A stretch of 64,000 nucleotides of DNA, taken from the NCBI GenBank assembly GCA_022749755.1, contig CM040453.1:10425368-10489367 (forward strand), read 5' to 3'. Every line of letters starts with the position of its first letter. The first letter of the stretch is position 1. The notes under the pieces are model-generated. The model ran no database searches. It was not told where the DNA came from and saw only the letters and a list, made by a program, of their open reading frames with translations. Both the position numbers and the translations under genes were made by a program. This DNA comes from Azadirachta indica. Taxonomy: Eukaryota > Streptophyta > Magnoliopsida > Sapindales > Meliaceae. Below are positions 47,600 to 60,559 of this stretch, in pieces.

Positions 47600-49055
47600 T
47601 CTTTTTATATTTTTGTCATTTGAATGTTTTAATTGAATTAATCTAACAAAAAATTAAATATCAAATAATTGTATCAAAAAAATTAAATATTGACTTTAAC
47701 ATTATAAATGCACTTGATCTCATATTTATTGGTCTATTAATTTCTACCTAATCCCACATATACATGTCTTTTTCATTTTTTCTTTTTTTTTTGTTAAATT
47801 AATTAATTAATTATACATTTATTTTATTATTAGAAACCTCTTGAATGCAAGAAATTTCCATTGATATATTGATTTTTGTGCCGCTACAAAAGAGGCATTT
47901 TTTAATTTATTTATAAATTTTTATTTTTACACAAGTTTTTAAATAAGAGTATTTTCTTTAAAAAATCTATTATTTTAAATGATAAATTTTAATTAATTGT
48001 TTCATAAATCCGTTTTTAATTAAATGAGAATTGTAGGATACCCCTAAGTCAAACACTTGTTAGTTTAGAGTCACTTTCCAAATTAAATAACCCACGATAC
48101 AGAAAGAACATAGAGGAACAAAATACAAATTACACTCTCTTGAATGTAGTTGAGTTTGTTAATTGAAGCATTTATATGTATATTTATATCCATGTCTTAG
48201 AGTGAAGAATTAATGAATTAAGATTCCACATAAAATCTCATGAATTTATTTCAAGTTATTTTCAAAGTCCTAATATCAATTAATAAACCCATATCCTTTA
48301 TGTTTCAAATCAATTTTATTTAGAAAATTGAGAGCATAATAGATATATTATGAAAGTTATTTTTTTAATTAATTTATAAAATTTATCTTATTTTTATTCA
48401 ATATTTACAATACATTTTTATCATTTTTTTAATTTTATAATAAACATACTAAAGAGAAAAAAAATACAAATTAGCATTTAGAAAGGTCATAAGGATTTTA
48501 TGGAACGGATACCTTAAAAATTCTTTCGAAGCCAACGAGGATTCTTCCAAGGAAAGAAAATTGGATTAAAGCAAAATAGTTATAGTATTTGATTGGAAAA
48601 CATGAGCGAAAAGAGTGATACTGTTATGTAATGTACGAGAATGAAATATCCTCATTAATGTATGAATTAATGATGCTTGAGGCCCACGCTACAGTTATTG
48701 TATTAAGAAAAACTCATATTTATAACGTATTTTCTTTTATTTTCTTCATTGATACATCACTAGATCTCTAACTCGTTCTTTTCCTTTTCATAGTGGATAT
48801 AAATTTTCATGCAACCATTAAAGTTCTCCAATTCATTACCTAACGTTATTAATAGAAGAAAATTTGGTGGCTGAAAGAATTAATTATTATAAATGCATGA
48901 CAACATCAATTAACAAAATATTAAATTTTTTACTATGAAAGAAAGAGTTTAATTAACATTTAACTATCTCTTAAATTAAAAAAATTTAAATAAATTATCA
49001 GGCTTTATGAAAATACAATTACATCTAATTAATGTATTAAATAAATTATCAGACT
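47600..49055. repeat. Duplicated block, copy B with insertion
   Basis: It matches 55150-56125 closely except for an extra segment at about 48486-48952. The flanks of that segment are contiguous in copy C (gaaaggtcaattaacattta). Confidence 0.82.
48486..48952. mobile_element. ~467-bp insertion sharing sequence with the SUVH fragment flank
   Basis: The segment is present here and absent from the sister copy at 56010-56030. Its part 48571-48815 (gcaaaatagttatagtattt through tagtggatataaat) reappears inverted at about 61690-61925, directly at the end of the SUVH-like fragment. No terminal repeats or clear target duplication were found. It could be a transposon or a deletion in the sister copy. 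Confidence 0.5.
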
Positions 49056-50068
49056 AAAGAATGAGTGATAAGTAGACGAAAGATGAAAACTGATAAGCTC
49101 GGATAGATGTTCAACTTTACAACCTATCCTAATCATTTGGCATGTCTTAAAATATTGCATATAACATACAAATGCGGTAAAAAAAAAAACATGAAGATTA
49201 GGATCACCCAATTGACTAATAGACAAAAAGGTCGAGAGTGAGATTTGGAATTAGAGAAGTATCAAATATAGAGAAATTAGATAAAGTGACATGATCTAAG
49301 TGACTAATGTGTATAGTAAATCTATTTACAGTCTTAATAACAAGTAAATTAGGGAAGTAGATTTACAAGAAAAAATAGTAGAATCTATAATTACATGATT
49401 ATTATTAGAAACTTCTTGAATGGATATCTCTTTGCTATATATGTTAACTTTTATACCATATAATACCTAATTCATTCGTTTTATCATATATGTTTAATTA
49501 AATATAAAAAACTCGTAAAAGCTTATTGATTCATTTGTAATAATAAATATCGTGATATTGATACTTTGGGTTGATAAGTTTAAGATAAATTTTAAGATAA
49601 TCTTTTTAAAAAAAAGAAAAAAATTTTAAAATATAAACTAATTAACATTAATATAAAAAAAAATATTGACTTTATTTGCTATCACTAATTACGGTCTCAA
49701 AAAAACTTATTTCTTTATAGTGATAGGGTTGTTACAATTTTAATTTTTATATATCTAATAAATTTAGAAGGTTGTCCATTTTTTAACTTTTTGACATAGT
49801 AAAAGTCACTTATTTTTACTGTAAAAATGTAGAAAAATATTTTAAAAATTAAATTTTCTGTGTCAATTTACATATATATATATATATATTCTATATGTTG
49901 ATTCAATTAGTCCAAGAGGTGTAAGTTCAAACTTCACTCATAATAAGTGCAGGGAAATTAGGTTATTTACTTGTAATATTTATAAAAGAAATATTACAAT
50001 TTATTTTTATTTTAACATACGGTCTAAAAATTAGTTTATACACATAAGTCATTCACAAATACCAACTA
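49056..50068. other. AT-rich intergenic DNA
   Basis: No gene is seen. A (TA)n run lies near 49872-49890. The stretch at 49915-49945 (gtccaagaggtgtaagttca) has a box-B-like word, but no box A was found. Confidence 0.45.
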
Positions 50069-51518
50069 TCATTTGATTGGCAACCCACGTATTTGCAGCT
50101 TGGGTATAATTTGGGTATAATGTATATTATTCCAGCTAATAAATTTGAAAGGGTTTGGGCAACCACCTCCAAATACTTGAGTTTCATTATTACTTTCTCC
50201 GCAAAGCACAGTAGCTAAATTCTGTTTATCTCCACCGCAGCAGTAATCAAATGGATCCTCAAATCCTGCATCCATCAATAAATATTATTAACTTTTAATA
50301 TATATATATATATTGACTTCACAATGTAATACATATAAAAGAGAATGTATAAATGAATACCCAAATTTCTTGTATTGCTGATCAACGCATATTTTGCATT
50401 ATAAATATCAACATATTTGATTGCAGCCCCCATCAATTCTGTCTTCAATGTGTTTATTTTTTCTTGAAGCTGTTTGTTGAATTCTAACACAACGTCATTG
50501 TAAGATTTGACGCAACCAACTTCATCATGTAATGTTAAACTTCGATTAGGGGTAACATAAAATAGCAAGCATCCCAAAGACCCTGTGTTATGTATTCAAA
50601 ATATTCGCCTTCCATAGTTTTGTTGATATATATTCTGAAAGTTATAACAGATTTGTTAATCATGATATCTTCGATAAATAATTTTTAAAATTAATCACTT
50701 AATGCTAATACTTACCTTAATACATGATGCCAATTGATCAATAATGTCTGCAATTATTGGGCAAATTTGATCCAGACTCCCTAAAAAAATTTCCTTTTTA
50801 ATAAGATCATTCTACCCAATGTCAAAAATATATAGAGCCTTTACGAAATTCTCAAGTCCTGGAAATTTAGCTCTCTCTGTCTCATTCTTGGCTGATTAGG
50901 AGAATATATAAAAAAAATTCATTATTATATGAAGAAATATAATCAAATCTTAATAATTAGTATTTTATAATATTGTTTTAGAAAACCAAAAAAATTGTGA
51001 ACTAACCTTCATTGTGAAATTTTATGCTGTTAGATTTGAATTCAGTAAACAATTGAAGTTGATCGTCAGGAGAGGGAGGACCATTTGGATTTGTTTTTTT
51101 AATACTCGATCCAGCCCTAGCAAAGTTTGCACCATTATGAAAATCTGCTTCCAATTCTGAATTCACGTACGCATTTAAGTAAAGCAGATTCAAATTCTTA
51201 GCTGTACAAATTAAAAAAATATGTAAGATACTTATAAACTTGTGAAAAGAAATTGAACTAATCAATTTTCAATCAAATGTGATAATGAAAATCATAAGAA
51301 TTATTTATTTTACCTATAAAATCTATGATCAGATGTCCATCACAAAATCGATTGTGGGCATTAGGAGGCTTTGGCTCTCTGATGCTAAAGCCACCAGTGG
51401 CAGAATTAGAGTCTCCAGAATTATATATTGTTGCGTAATCGCAATGGGAGGAGCTAACGAACCCCCAACCAAGTACTACCAGGAAAAATCCAACAAATAG
51501 AGCTTTGAAATTTTCCAT
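50069..51518 (-). pseudogene. GDSL esterase/lipase gene, five exons, two stops
   Basis: The best-preserved copy of the family. Exons on the minus strand: 51518-51314, 51201-51007, 50891-50716, 50634-50361 and 50265-50069, all with GT-AG borders and consistent phases (1047 nt with stop). Start MENFKALFVGFFLVVLGWGF is a signal peptide. Block I is NSGDSNSATGGF with the nucleophile Ser. Later come LNAYVNSELEADF, ALYIFDIG-stop-NDL, a second stop in IF-stop-IHNTGSLGC, GCVKSYNDVVLEFNKQ and SWNNIHYTQ. The stops are TAG (50812-50814) where the family has Gln, and TGA (50596-50598) where it has Trp. The catalytic Asp of Asp-x-x-His is Asn. Length (348 residues) is near the family norm. Related to plant fucosidase/ENOD8-like secreted esterases; dead or readthrough-dependent. 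Confidence 0.88.
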
Positions 51519-52330
51519 TTTCAATTCTGCAGGGTGGAAAGTCAAGAGTTAGTGCAGTTGGACAAACAAAATTAATAGTAATTGATTAATGCACAATATT
51601 AGAATCAACTTACAGCAGCAAAAATCAATAAAACAAAATGGGATAATCATTAAAGATCCATCTATGCTTAGAACACTAGCCAACCAGAAGTAGAAGCAGC
51701 AGACTAACCGAGAAAAAAAAAGCAGCAAACAGAGACAGATACATGCAAAAAATATCAAACATATGATGAACATATTTTAAATAATAAAGCCAAGATCAGC
51801 TCTAGTTATTATTATTATTTTACAGAAACTTAGCTAACATGAATTTTCTTAAAAACTACACACAAATCTATATCAACATAACTATCCTAAGATTTAATTC
51901 AGAGTCAAGGAACAGACATATTCAAATGCATCAAATACATATTCAAGTTCCAAAAAAGACTAAGATTTGATTGGCGTTAATATAGCATCAACTAAAAGTT
52001 GAGAATTAAACAGAAATTTAGAAAGAATTAACAAAATCAATCGAAAGATTGTAACTTACCTTCTTCAACGAAATTGATAATTGTCATGAAGCAACAGAAT
52101 CAGAGGAGTAGAACTTTGAAGTAACTAGATGAATCAGCAGCAGCAAGTTTAAAGCGGAAGAGAAGGAATAGGAATGATAAACAAGTATAAGAGGTCTTTT
52201 GCAATAAAACTAAGATATTTCCTTCATTGTGAACTTCGTTGTTTCCTCCTGTCATCTTGCTGGTCCAATGTAAATAAGAAAACCATAATTTGAAACTAGA
52301 GTTGAAGCGAAATGAAGTGAATAACCTCAG
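51519..52330 (-). promoter_or_regulatory. Upstream region of the GDSL gene
   Basis: The 5' flank of the five-exon copy has no other gene. The part 52065-52200 (ttcaacgaaattgataattg to gataaacaagtataa) is the uninterrupted version of the site carrying the hAT element at 43.03-44.43 kb. No promoter element was assigned with confidence. Confidence 0.4.
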
Positions 52331-52620
52331 TTTCTGACAGTGGCCCGAGGCTGAGTGATAGCATAGTGTTAGTTGTATCAGTACAATTAAGTCTCATAAT
52401 AAATTGAATCACAGTTTCTCCCGTGGTAATTGCTTATTCTTCTTCTTCTTATTCTTTTCCAAAGACTGAAAGCTTATCTCTCAATAGTCAATTCAAAAAG
52501 TGGTAAGACAGCTGGCTACCAAACAGCATTCAGTAACAAACAAAGCTTCCTCTTGAAAAATGCAAACATCATTTAACTCTCCTTTAATGCTCTGCAATTC
52601 TATTAACTCCACTAGCACTT
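52330..52620. repeat. Duplicated flank, copy 2
   Basis: Partner of 45005-45300; nearly identical over ~290 bp, including gaatcacagtttctcccgtg. Confidence 0.85.
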
Positions 52621-52621
52621 A

Positions 52622-53100
52622 ACACATGCATCAATTGAGTTTTGACATTAATTAATGAAAACGAAATCAATTAAGTTTTGTTAGTTCATTACACTAATTA
52701 AAATTTCTATAATTAAACTTCGCATTTATTAAACAATTAATGATAATAACACAGTAAATTTCTACCACGTACAGAGAAAGAGAGAGTTGTTAGGTGAATG
52801 TCAACGTAACTTATTAATTAAATTAAGAGTTGTACTATCTTTTGAAATAGGTTCCAAATTAAGAAATATTTAATATAAATACTAAGTTTTAAAATTCAAT
52901 TACATATCTATATTTTACAATCAAAAGTTAAACTTCAATATTTATAATTTCTCTTCTGAAAATAATTAATTATATTACAGAATAATCAAGAGAGTACTTG
53001 AACATGATAAGTTTAATTGTATATTATAATGTAAACTCATTTATATGATTGATCAAAGAATGAATGATAATACATGAAATAAAAGTATATATTATAATGT
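52622..53100. repeat. Direct repeat with 63.17-63.60 kb
   Basis: From catcaattgagttttgacat to gataatacatgaaataaaag, this matches 63174-63608 with small differences. The distant copy sits just beyond the SUVH-like fragment. Confidence 0.85.
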
Positions 53101-53174
53101 AAACTCATTTATATTATTTTATATTCTTTTACTCGTTCTTAAATTTGATAGAAATTAAACTCGGTGCAAGTATA

Positions 53175-53405
53175 AGATGAAATCTTGGGCATTTACTCAG
53201 AAGCTTAGTGTTTTTTGCGACTGTTGGTTTGCTTCTGCTGCTGGGAACTGTTGCCCTGCTGATAAAATAAAACTCAATTGCTGCTTATTGCCCTGCTGCT
53301 CCGATGTTGATGCCCTGCTTAGACTATTACTTCTTTTGTCCAACTGCTTAGGTTTTGTCATAGGGAGGAGATCTTTTATTTGTTTCACTCATTTAATTTT
53401 TAATA
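53175..53405. other. CTG-rich island
   Basis: This short GC-richer island has ctgctg and ttgccctgctg words. Both strands have open frames (53177-53506 plus, 53388-53197 minus) caused by repeat composition. It resembles the CAG-rich insert at 30 kb. No domain was recognised. Confidence 0.35.
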
Positions 53406-53409
53406 ATAT

Positions 53410-55150
53410 TCCCTATCTTTTGATGTTTAAATTTACAAAAAGAAAAAAATTTTGGGTGCAACTTGATGTTAACATACAATATGTATTAGTGGCGTACAAT
53501 TATTGAACATGATATGTTGGAATGTTATCATGATATGTCTCACACTAATTGACATAGATATTTGAAACACGGTTAGGTACAAAATTAATTAGTAGTTAAT
53601 TAATTGCCCATAATTTACTATGATAAGTGCAATTCAAACTTTTTAGTTGAAGTTAATTAATTTAGTACATAAAGTATGTATTATGAGTAGGTCGTGTTGT
53701 TTCATCAGTATCTCCTAATTTATTTACAAATTAAAGCTTAACGAATTAGGATTGTTCGGTTATTTCTACTTATATTTATATATATACTTATTAAGGTTAA
53801 TTCAAATGAATTACTATCTTTTGACTTGAATTTGTTTTCTCTCAACTCTCAACTTCAAATTTTAACCTATTTTTTCATTCATGACAAGCTATTTTTTTTT
53901 AAAACTCACAATATCTTGCAATTTAATTAGTAAGTTGATTATTCTAAATTTTTTTTTCTAAAATTTCTGTCCCCTAATTTTTGTGAATCGAAATTCAATT
54001 CAAAATAAAACCATCTTACAGTTTAAATTTGAATTGGAATAAAATCAATAGTAAAGAAAAAGTATCGAATCAAAACCAAACCGGTCAAACTTTTAATTTC
54101 AGTCCAGTTTTAGTTTTTAAAATTTTTTCTTTTATAGAATCATTATCTCTCTATTTTTTCTTAAAAATCAAAACATAATGAAGGAAACAAAATAAAAATT
54201 AAAAAAATTTTGATTTTGGTCCGATTCGATTTTATGGTATTATTCTACTAATACTAAAGCAGACCAAATGATTTGGTTTTCTAAAAAGAGAATTGAATCC
54301 ACACAAAAACTTTCAGTTCGGGTTCGATTCGATCCAATTTTTTGAGTCTTTTTTTTTTTTTTGTGCTTGCTCATATTCATAAATAATAATAAGTATGTAT
54401 TTTTATTACTTTCAATATCATATTTATTTAAAAAATAAGTGTCATTCCTATTTAACAAGTTAAAAATTTCTTATTCTTTTAATTTATGCAACGGAATACT
54501 TGAAATTATCTTATTTAAGTGTTTATGTGAATTTGGTTGAATTAAATTTTTATCATTGTACAAATTTTATTAGAAGTGGATCAGTCATTTTATAATTAAA
54601 TTTAGATAGTCTTATTCATTATTCTCTTGATAAGGGGATTAGGCAATTTATTAATAAATTCCAATCACACAGTCAAAAGCTTTGCAATAAAGGTTAATTT
54701 ATATTTTCTCAGTTTTTTGAGAACTATATAATAAAATGTTCATGCATAAACATGTTTGATATATTCTCCTAATTACTCAAGAATGAGTGAGAGAGAGTTA
54801 AGCTGCCAAGAATCATATCTAAAATTTAACCTTTCCTCTTTAGAATCATGCCTCTCTTTTGCTCATCTCATTTTCTTGTTTTTCTTCCTCTTACTTTATC
54901 TATTTTCTATCTTCTTTTTTTATGTTCTCCAAACTAGAATTAGAAGGAACAATTTTTGTAAAAACAAAATATGTTATTCAATTTTGATATGAAATTGAAT
55001 AAGGATACGTTTTGGTAATTTTAATAAATAAATTACTAATTTTATTTGCTTTTTAATTTTATGCAAGTCCATACTGTAAGCTTACTTGTTGTAAATAATA
55101 AAAATATGTGTTTATTTATTATTTCATAAAAACTTTGGAAATCTATTTAT
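53410..55150. other. AT-rich DNA with transposon-like words
   Basis: Around 53990-54370 the words aaaccaaaccggtcaaac, ggtccgattcgatttt and ttcgggttcgattcgatcc resemble the subterminal parts of the hAT-type elements, but termini were not found. No gene is seen. The frame at 54756-54992 is low-complexity Leu/Phe-rich. Confidence 0.4.
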
Positions 55151-56125
55151 TATTTCATTTGAATGTTTTAATCGAATTAATCTAACAAAAAATTAAATAT
55201 CAAATAATTGTATCAAAAAAATTAAATATTGACTTTGACATTGTAAATGCAATTAATCTCATATTTATTGGTCTATTAATTTCTACCTAATCCCACATGT
55301 ACATGTCTTTTTCATTTTTTCACTTTTTTGTTAAATTAATTAATTATACAATTATTTTATTGTTAGAAACCTCTTGAATGCAAGAAATTTTCATTGATAT
55401 ATTGATTTTTGTGCCGCTACAAGAGAGGCAATTTTTAATTTATTTATAAATTTTTATTTTTATACAAGTTTTTAAATAAGAGTATATTCTTTCAAAAAAA
55501 TCTATTATTTTAAATGATAAATTTTAATTAATTGTTTCATAAATCCGTTTTTAATTAAATGAAAATTGTATTATACTCCTAAGTCAACCACTTGTTAGCG
55601 TAGAGTCAATTTCAAAATTAAATAACACACACTACAAAAAGAACACAGAGGAACAAAATACAAATTACACTCTCTTGGGTGTAGTTGAGTTTATTAATTG
55701 AAGCATTTATATGTATATTTATATCCGTGTCTTAGAGGGAAGAATTAATGAATTAAGATTCCACATAAAATCCCATGAATTTATTTCAAGTTATTTTCAA
55801 AGTCCCAATATCAATTAATAAAACCATATCCTTTATGTTTCAAATCAATTTTATTTAGAAATTTGAGCGCATAATAGATATATTATAAAAGTTTTTTTTA
55901 ATTAATTTATAAATTTTATCTTATTTTTATTCAATATTTACAATACATTTTTATCATTTTTTTAATTTTATAATAAGCATACTAAAGAGAAAAAAAAAAT
56001 ACAGATTAGCATTTAGAAAGGTCAATTAACATTTAACTATCTCTTAAATTAAAAAAATTTAAATAAATTATCAGGCTTTATGGAAATACAATTACATCTA
56101 ATTAATGTATTAAATAAATTGTCAG
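55150..56125. repeat. Duplicated block, copy C
   Basis: Sister of 47600-49055 without the 467-bp segment. It continues into sequence related to 46620-46760 (aaccatgattgaaccaaatt). Confidence 0.82.
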
Positions 56126-56163
56126 CTTATCTTTGCATTCTTTTGTCATTTTAAACTTTCACC

Positions 56164-56499
56164 TTATCTTACATTAATTGATTCAAAAAAATAACCATGA
56201 TTGAACCAAATTTCACATTTGTACTCATCTTTAAATGAAGTTGAAATTTTTATTTCAATTGTAGATACAAATTTTTTTTTCATTATCTCACTAATTTCAA
56301 ATTTTCTTTTAGATTTTATTGTAACTAGGCCTTTGTAATATAATCTATATGAGTTGGAAACCTCTAAATTAAAATTAATTATCAAACATACTCTTTCTAT
56401 TACATTTTCTGCTAACTTTTGTTTTTGACTTTTGTCGATCAGTGCATTGCCAAGACATGATAACTTATAAAGGCTCTTTATTCCATTGATTATGGACAA
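56164..56499 (-). CDS. Unrecognised 111-codon open frame
   Basis: The minus frame starts MSIINGIKSLYKLSC and ends KCEIWFNHGYFFESINVR. Its 3' half has a diverged, broken relative at 46620-46790, so the sequence is repeated in the window. It is the longest open frame in this part, with mixed composition including two separated Cys and aromatic residues, but I recognise no domain and no splice partners. It might be the remnant of a small secreted or plant-specific protein, or chance. Confidence 0.25.
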   Translation of the reverse strand: MSIINGIKSLYKLSCLGNALIDKSQKQKLAENVIERVCLIINFNLEVSNSYRLYYKGLVTIKSKRKFEISEIMKKKFVSTIEIKISTSFKDEYKCEIWFNHGYFFESINVR

Positions 56500-56509
56500 A
56501 ATTATCCCT

Positions 56510-57120
56510 TTAAAACAGGAAATTTGGCTTTAAAGAAGTTTTCTTAAAATTTTAGACTATGATTCTATTCAACCTAATGATAAAGATAGCTAACTAATGA
56601 GATGGTTTTATTAAATTTAAACTTGAATTATCTAAGTACATTTGTAATTCTTTTCTTAAAATAGAGAGTTTATCAAAATTTTGTACATCAATGCATACGT
56701 TAAATGGTTATTTATATTGATTTGAAAAATTAAGAAATTATTATATAGATGTGGCAAATTCTTGGCCATTACTTATCTTTTGATGATAATATATTTTAGT
56801 TAAAACTCGTTAATTATAATTATATACAATCGTTTGTTTGTAGGAGTTGATGCATTAATTAGTACATCAATTAATGACAAAATTTTAATTTTCTGTTTAA
56901 TATTATAAAAATCTAAGTATCTGGTTCAATTCTCAAACTAAGAATCAAATTTAAGAATCGGACCATAAAATATAAAAAATTTAAAAAAATAATAGTAATG
57001 ATAATTTCTTTTTAATGTTATAATCTTATATTATTTACAAATCTACTAATATACAATCAAGAGTCTATTGGGAAGTTAAAAACACTGTTATATCACACCA
57101 AGCATTCAGATAATCTACCC
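56510..57120. other. AT-rich intergenic DNA
   Basis: Nothing recognised. Confidence 0.5.
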
Positions 57121-57275
57121 TCATTAAATAAGGGAACCTGCTAAAAAATTTATGAGAAATACTCACATTTGATGGGCAATCCATATCCCCAATGAGAAAA
57201 AGAAATCTAACTCATGCTCTTAAAGGGCGTGAGTTCTAACCATCAAGCCACTGGCTTGATGGCGTAGTAATGATA
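57120..57275 (-). repeat. tRNA-derived SINE candidate
   Basis: On the minus strand a box-A-like tggcttgatggttagaactc (from about 57255) is followed by a box-B-like catgagttagatttc (about 57215-57200). A tail with gattgcccatcaaatgtgag and tatttctcataaat follows, resembling plant tRNA-derived SINE bodies. A short palindrome (ccatcaagccactggcttga, about 57240-57260) overlaps box A. The target duplication is not defined. Confidence 0.55.
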
Positions 57276-57689
57276 ATTAATATAAATAGGTTTTGACAAA
57301 TAATCTTGTCATATTTGATCAATCTAAAATTTTACAAAAATGTAATGAATAATAAACAATGGATACTCGTTCAGTTTAATTTTTAAAATTTTTTAGAATC
57401 CAAATTTAATGAATAAATGAACTAACCAATGGCATTGCCATTCTGTCGTTAATTAGTATAAGTTGATTCATTTGTTTATTTAGTGGATTTTCTAACTTTT
57501 TAATATTTAATTATAATTCAAGTAAAAAAATAAAAATAGTAGCTTAATTGTCATACAACTACTATTTTAAATTTAGGATTTGATAGAAAAGAAAGTCAAA
57601 AAATAAATTTAAAATGTAAATTAAGATGTGTAAGAAATAAAAATTTTTTTTGACACGTCTTGCTACTCTATTTCAAATTTAAAAAATCA

Positions 57690-58045
57690 AAATTTTGAAG
57701 ACTGTTAATGGAGGGTTCACTTTCAAATTAAAAAACTCAGAAAAAAAATGGTATCTATATATTTGTTTATTTATTACAAGCTAAGAATTTTGTAAACAAT
57801 AAATTTCAACCACTAATTTAATTATAGAGAGGAGTTTGATTACTACGCTTTTTTTTATGGCTCTTATTACATGTATTGAGCAGTCTTTCCAAAATCACTC
57901 ATTAAAACGGATACGCAACTACTGCAATAAGTGATAAACAAATCAGAAAGGGAAATTTAATTAATATTCAACTAACTAAAAAAATTAAAAAAAATATATA
58001 AATAATTTTTAAAAAATTTAATTGACATTTAAGTACAAAATTAAA
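57690..58045. repeat. Third copy of the 12-17 kb inverted-repeat unit
   Basis: Direct relative of 12080-13060: gttaatggagggttcacttt, aagaattttgtaaacaataa, ggctcttattacatgtattg, ctactgcaataagtgataaa. It lacks large internal parts. Confidence 0.7.
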
Positions 58046-58376
58046 TTCAATGTTTTGATAAGAAAGGAAATAGTTAGCATCGTCTAATAAATTCACCATT
58101 TAATGAAAATCAAAGGTCTTCGGCTGCTTCCCCACGTCTCATTTAATTACTGAGTGCTTCCTTTTTTGTTTCTCCTAACGATTTATCAAAGTTATTTATT
58201 TTCTGAAGGCTTGGTCCTTTGGTTGCACATGATCTTTTTTCTTTCAATTTATTTAATTAATATATTAGGAATAAATAGCATTAATTATAAGCATTTATTT
58301 TGATAGCGTGTAACTTCTTATTCCTATTTCGTGAAGCGTTTGATACGAAATCTTCGATTTGCTTAGCAAGAACTAG

Positions 58377-58464
58377 CATTGACATGGGATGCATTGTAAT
58401 CATCTATAGACATTTATTTGCATTGACATGGGATGCGTTGTAATCATCTATGGACATTTATTTG
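58377..58464. repeat. 44-bp tandem duplication
   Basis: Two adjacent 44-bp units starting cattgacatgggatgcattg (58377) and cattgacatgggatgcgttg (58421) differ at two positions. Confidence 0.9.
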
Positions 58465-58469
58465 CATTG

Positions 58470-60360
58470 ATTTGATATGTTTCTGTGTGCAGTTTTCATA
58501 AAGAATCCAGTAAATGAATTGGATGATGATTAATAAAAAGAGAAGCAGCAAATTTTACACATGGAGATCAGAGCTATTCAGCTGCTTGGCTTATGACTTA
58601 GAACTTACGATTTCAAGTTTTAAACCAGCTCCTCCTATTATGTAGCAGTCAGTTGTTGCTAATGTCCAACAATTTTTTAACAGTAATTTTTCATTTGAGT
58701 TCAGTTTGAAAATCTGAAAAGTAACTTTATCCCTTTGATAGTGGGTACAAAATATTCTTATTGATGATAATTTGGTCTTATATGTTGTTTTTCCATACCG
58801 AATTTTGTATACTTTCAAAGACTACATCCTAAGAGATTTTTTTGTTTTTATGACTGAAATATGAATATAGTTATTTTTATGTTTAAGAATAATTTATTTT
58901 TAATTTATATTTAAATATTTGTCAAAAATATTTTAATATAATTAAGTTAAAAATTTAATTTGTATTTAAATAAACGAATGTCTAGGCAAGTAATATTTTT
59001 AATTTATTTACTAATAAAATTAAAATTTTATTTCACCAATTTTGACATCTGTCATTTCTCTCTCTTTGATCTCCTCTCTCTATTTTATCAGTTGTCACTT
59101 ATAACTAAGTGCAAAACTTCAAAGTCAATATCTGTTCTAATTACAGATTAATTCAATATAATTTATTAATTAATTAATATTAAATATTGCTATTATATAT
59201 GTCAATATATATCTTTACAAATTACAAGATTCATATATATTATCTGTAAGATGAATTATAGAACGTATGTTGACATTATAATACACATACAATGAATTCT
59301 TCGAGGTTTATGCCATGCAAAATTGAGAAATTTTATTAAATGTGCCTTTGATGTGTTAGAAGCTCATTTCTTGATTCTAAAGAGGATGAGACCATACTTG
59401 TTTGATTTGCAGATAAAATTAATAATTAGATGCTTTTTAATACTCAATTTCCTTTGAAAAGTATCAATTGTCATACGTTTCTATTTTTTGTTTATTAATG
59501 AGAAAATGTGTAAAACAAAAGGAAAACTAAGAAAGAAAATAAAATCTGCTAAATGATAGTTGTTTGGTTTTCTTGGTGAAATTGAAGAAATTCAAAAAAT
59601 ATAGAAATTTGCTTCTGCTGCTTGGCTATGTCTCATTTAATCACTAAATTTATCACACAACTAGTATTTATGCATATAATTTGAGAAGAATATGAAAATT
59701 TAGTAGAAACTTTCTACATATTTGAATGAATTTTATCAGTCTTTTTTGTTGTGAAAAAGGATTTACGGGAGTCAGTTTCTGTGAGTGATTAAAAAAAAAA
59801 ATGTGTTGATGGCACTTACATGTCCTGTATCTTCTTTGATGCTTGTCAAAAAGTTGTTTGAATTTCTTACAGTCTTCCTTCTTATTATGCGAATGAGTTT
59901 TCTTGTGTGCTCACTTCTTTCTCCGAAGGTTTTCTCTTGGTTCATGCATTTAATCTTTTTAATTAACGAGAAAATGAGTGAAATCAAAAGAAAAATTAAA
60001 AAGAAAATGAAATCTTCCTATTTTACACTTCCTTCTTTTCGATTTAATAGCAAAACGATAGTTGTTTGATCTTCTTCGTGAAATTCCGTAAATATAGAAG
60101 ACGGAAATAAATGGGCTTAAGTTTAATTAAACTTGTCTTTTCGGCACGTACTGTTGATCGTGCGTCACAGGCTTAAAGTCGGTTCACCTGCGGACGCTGG
60201 GCTTGTGCTAAACCGATGTGGGCTTGAAGCTAAACAAGCAACTATTGTTCAGAAAAAGTATACATTTGAAGAAATTATCATTATAGGAAATAAATAATAA
60301 TGAGTAGCAATTTACTACATTTGTTAAATAGTTCTTAAACAACTGAGAAAATGTAAACTA
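58470..60360. other. AT-rich intergenic DNA
   Basis: Open frames at 58591-58818 (minus), 59785-60069 (plus) and 59772-59987 (minus) show no domain, and the last two overlap each other. A short part near 58490-58560 resembles 46910-46980. No gene is supported. Confidence 0.45.
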
Positions 60361-60362
60361 AC

Positions 60363-60554
60363 TTACATTTTAAAGCTTTTGGGCGCATGATTTGAATCTA
60401 TGAAACGATAGACATAAGAGAAGCAGCAAGCCACCTTATGAATCCTTGCTGAAACCGTTAATCTAAATTTGGCAGAAGTGGCACTGCATCTACCAGAATC
60501 AAAATCATGTCTGACATTCATTTCTCTGTCAAAAATTGTTGCAGAGTTCAACAT
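60363..60554 (-). pseudogene. Probable GDSL esterase exon 2 trace
   Basis: The minus open frame (63 codons) ends with gattcaaatcatgcgcccaa, close to the exon 2 end of the 35-kb copy (gaattcaaatcatcacgccc), followed by a GTAAGT-like donor. Upstream residues HDFDSG and SATSAKFR sit where the family has DFxxGANFA. The match is weak and rests on the 3' half and the splice context. Confidence 0.42.
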
Positions 60555-60559
60555 ACAAC

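Noticed and set aside
49912..49950. tRNA box-B-like word
   Set aside because: No box A at the right distance and no tRNA fold; too weak to call a SINE.
53177..53506. 109-codon plus frame with many Cys and Leu
   Set aside because: Explained by CTG-rich composition; the minus strand is open too.
59772..60069. Opposed open frames of 71 and 94 codons
   Set aside because: They overlap on opposite strands and neither has a recognisable feature.
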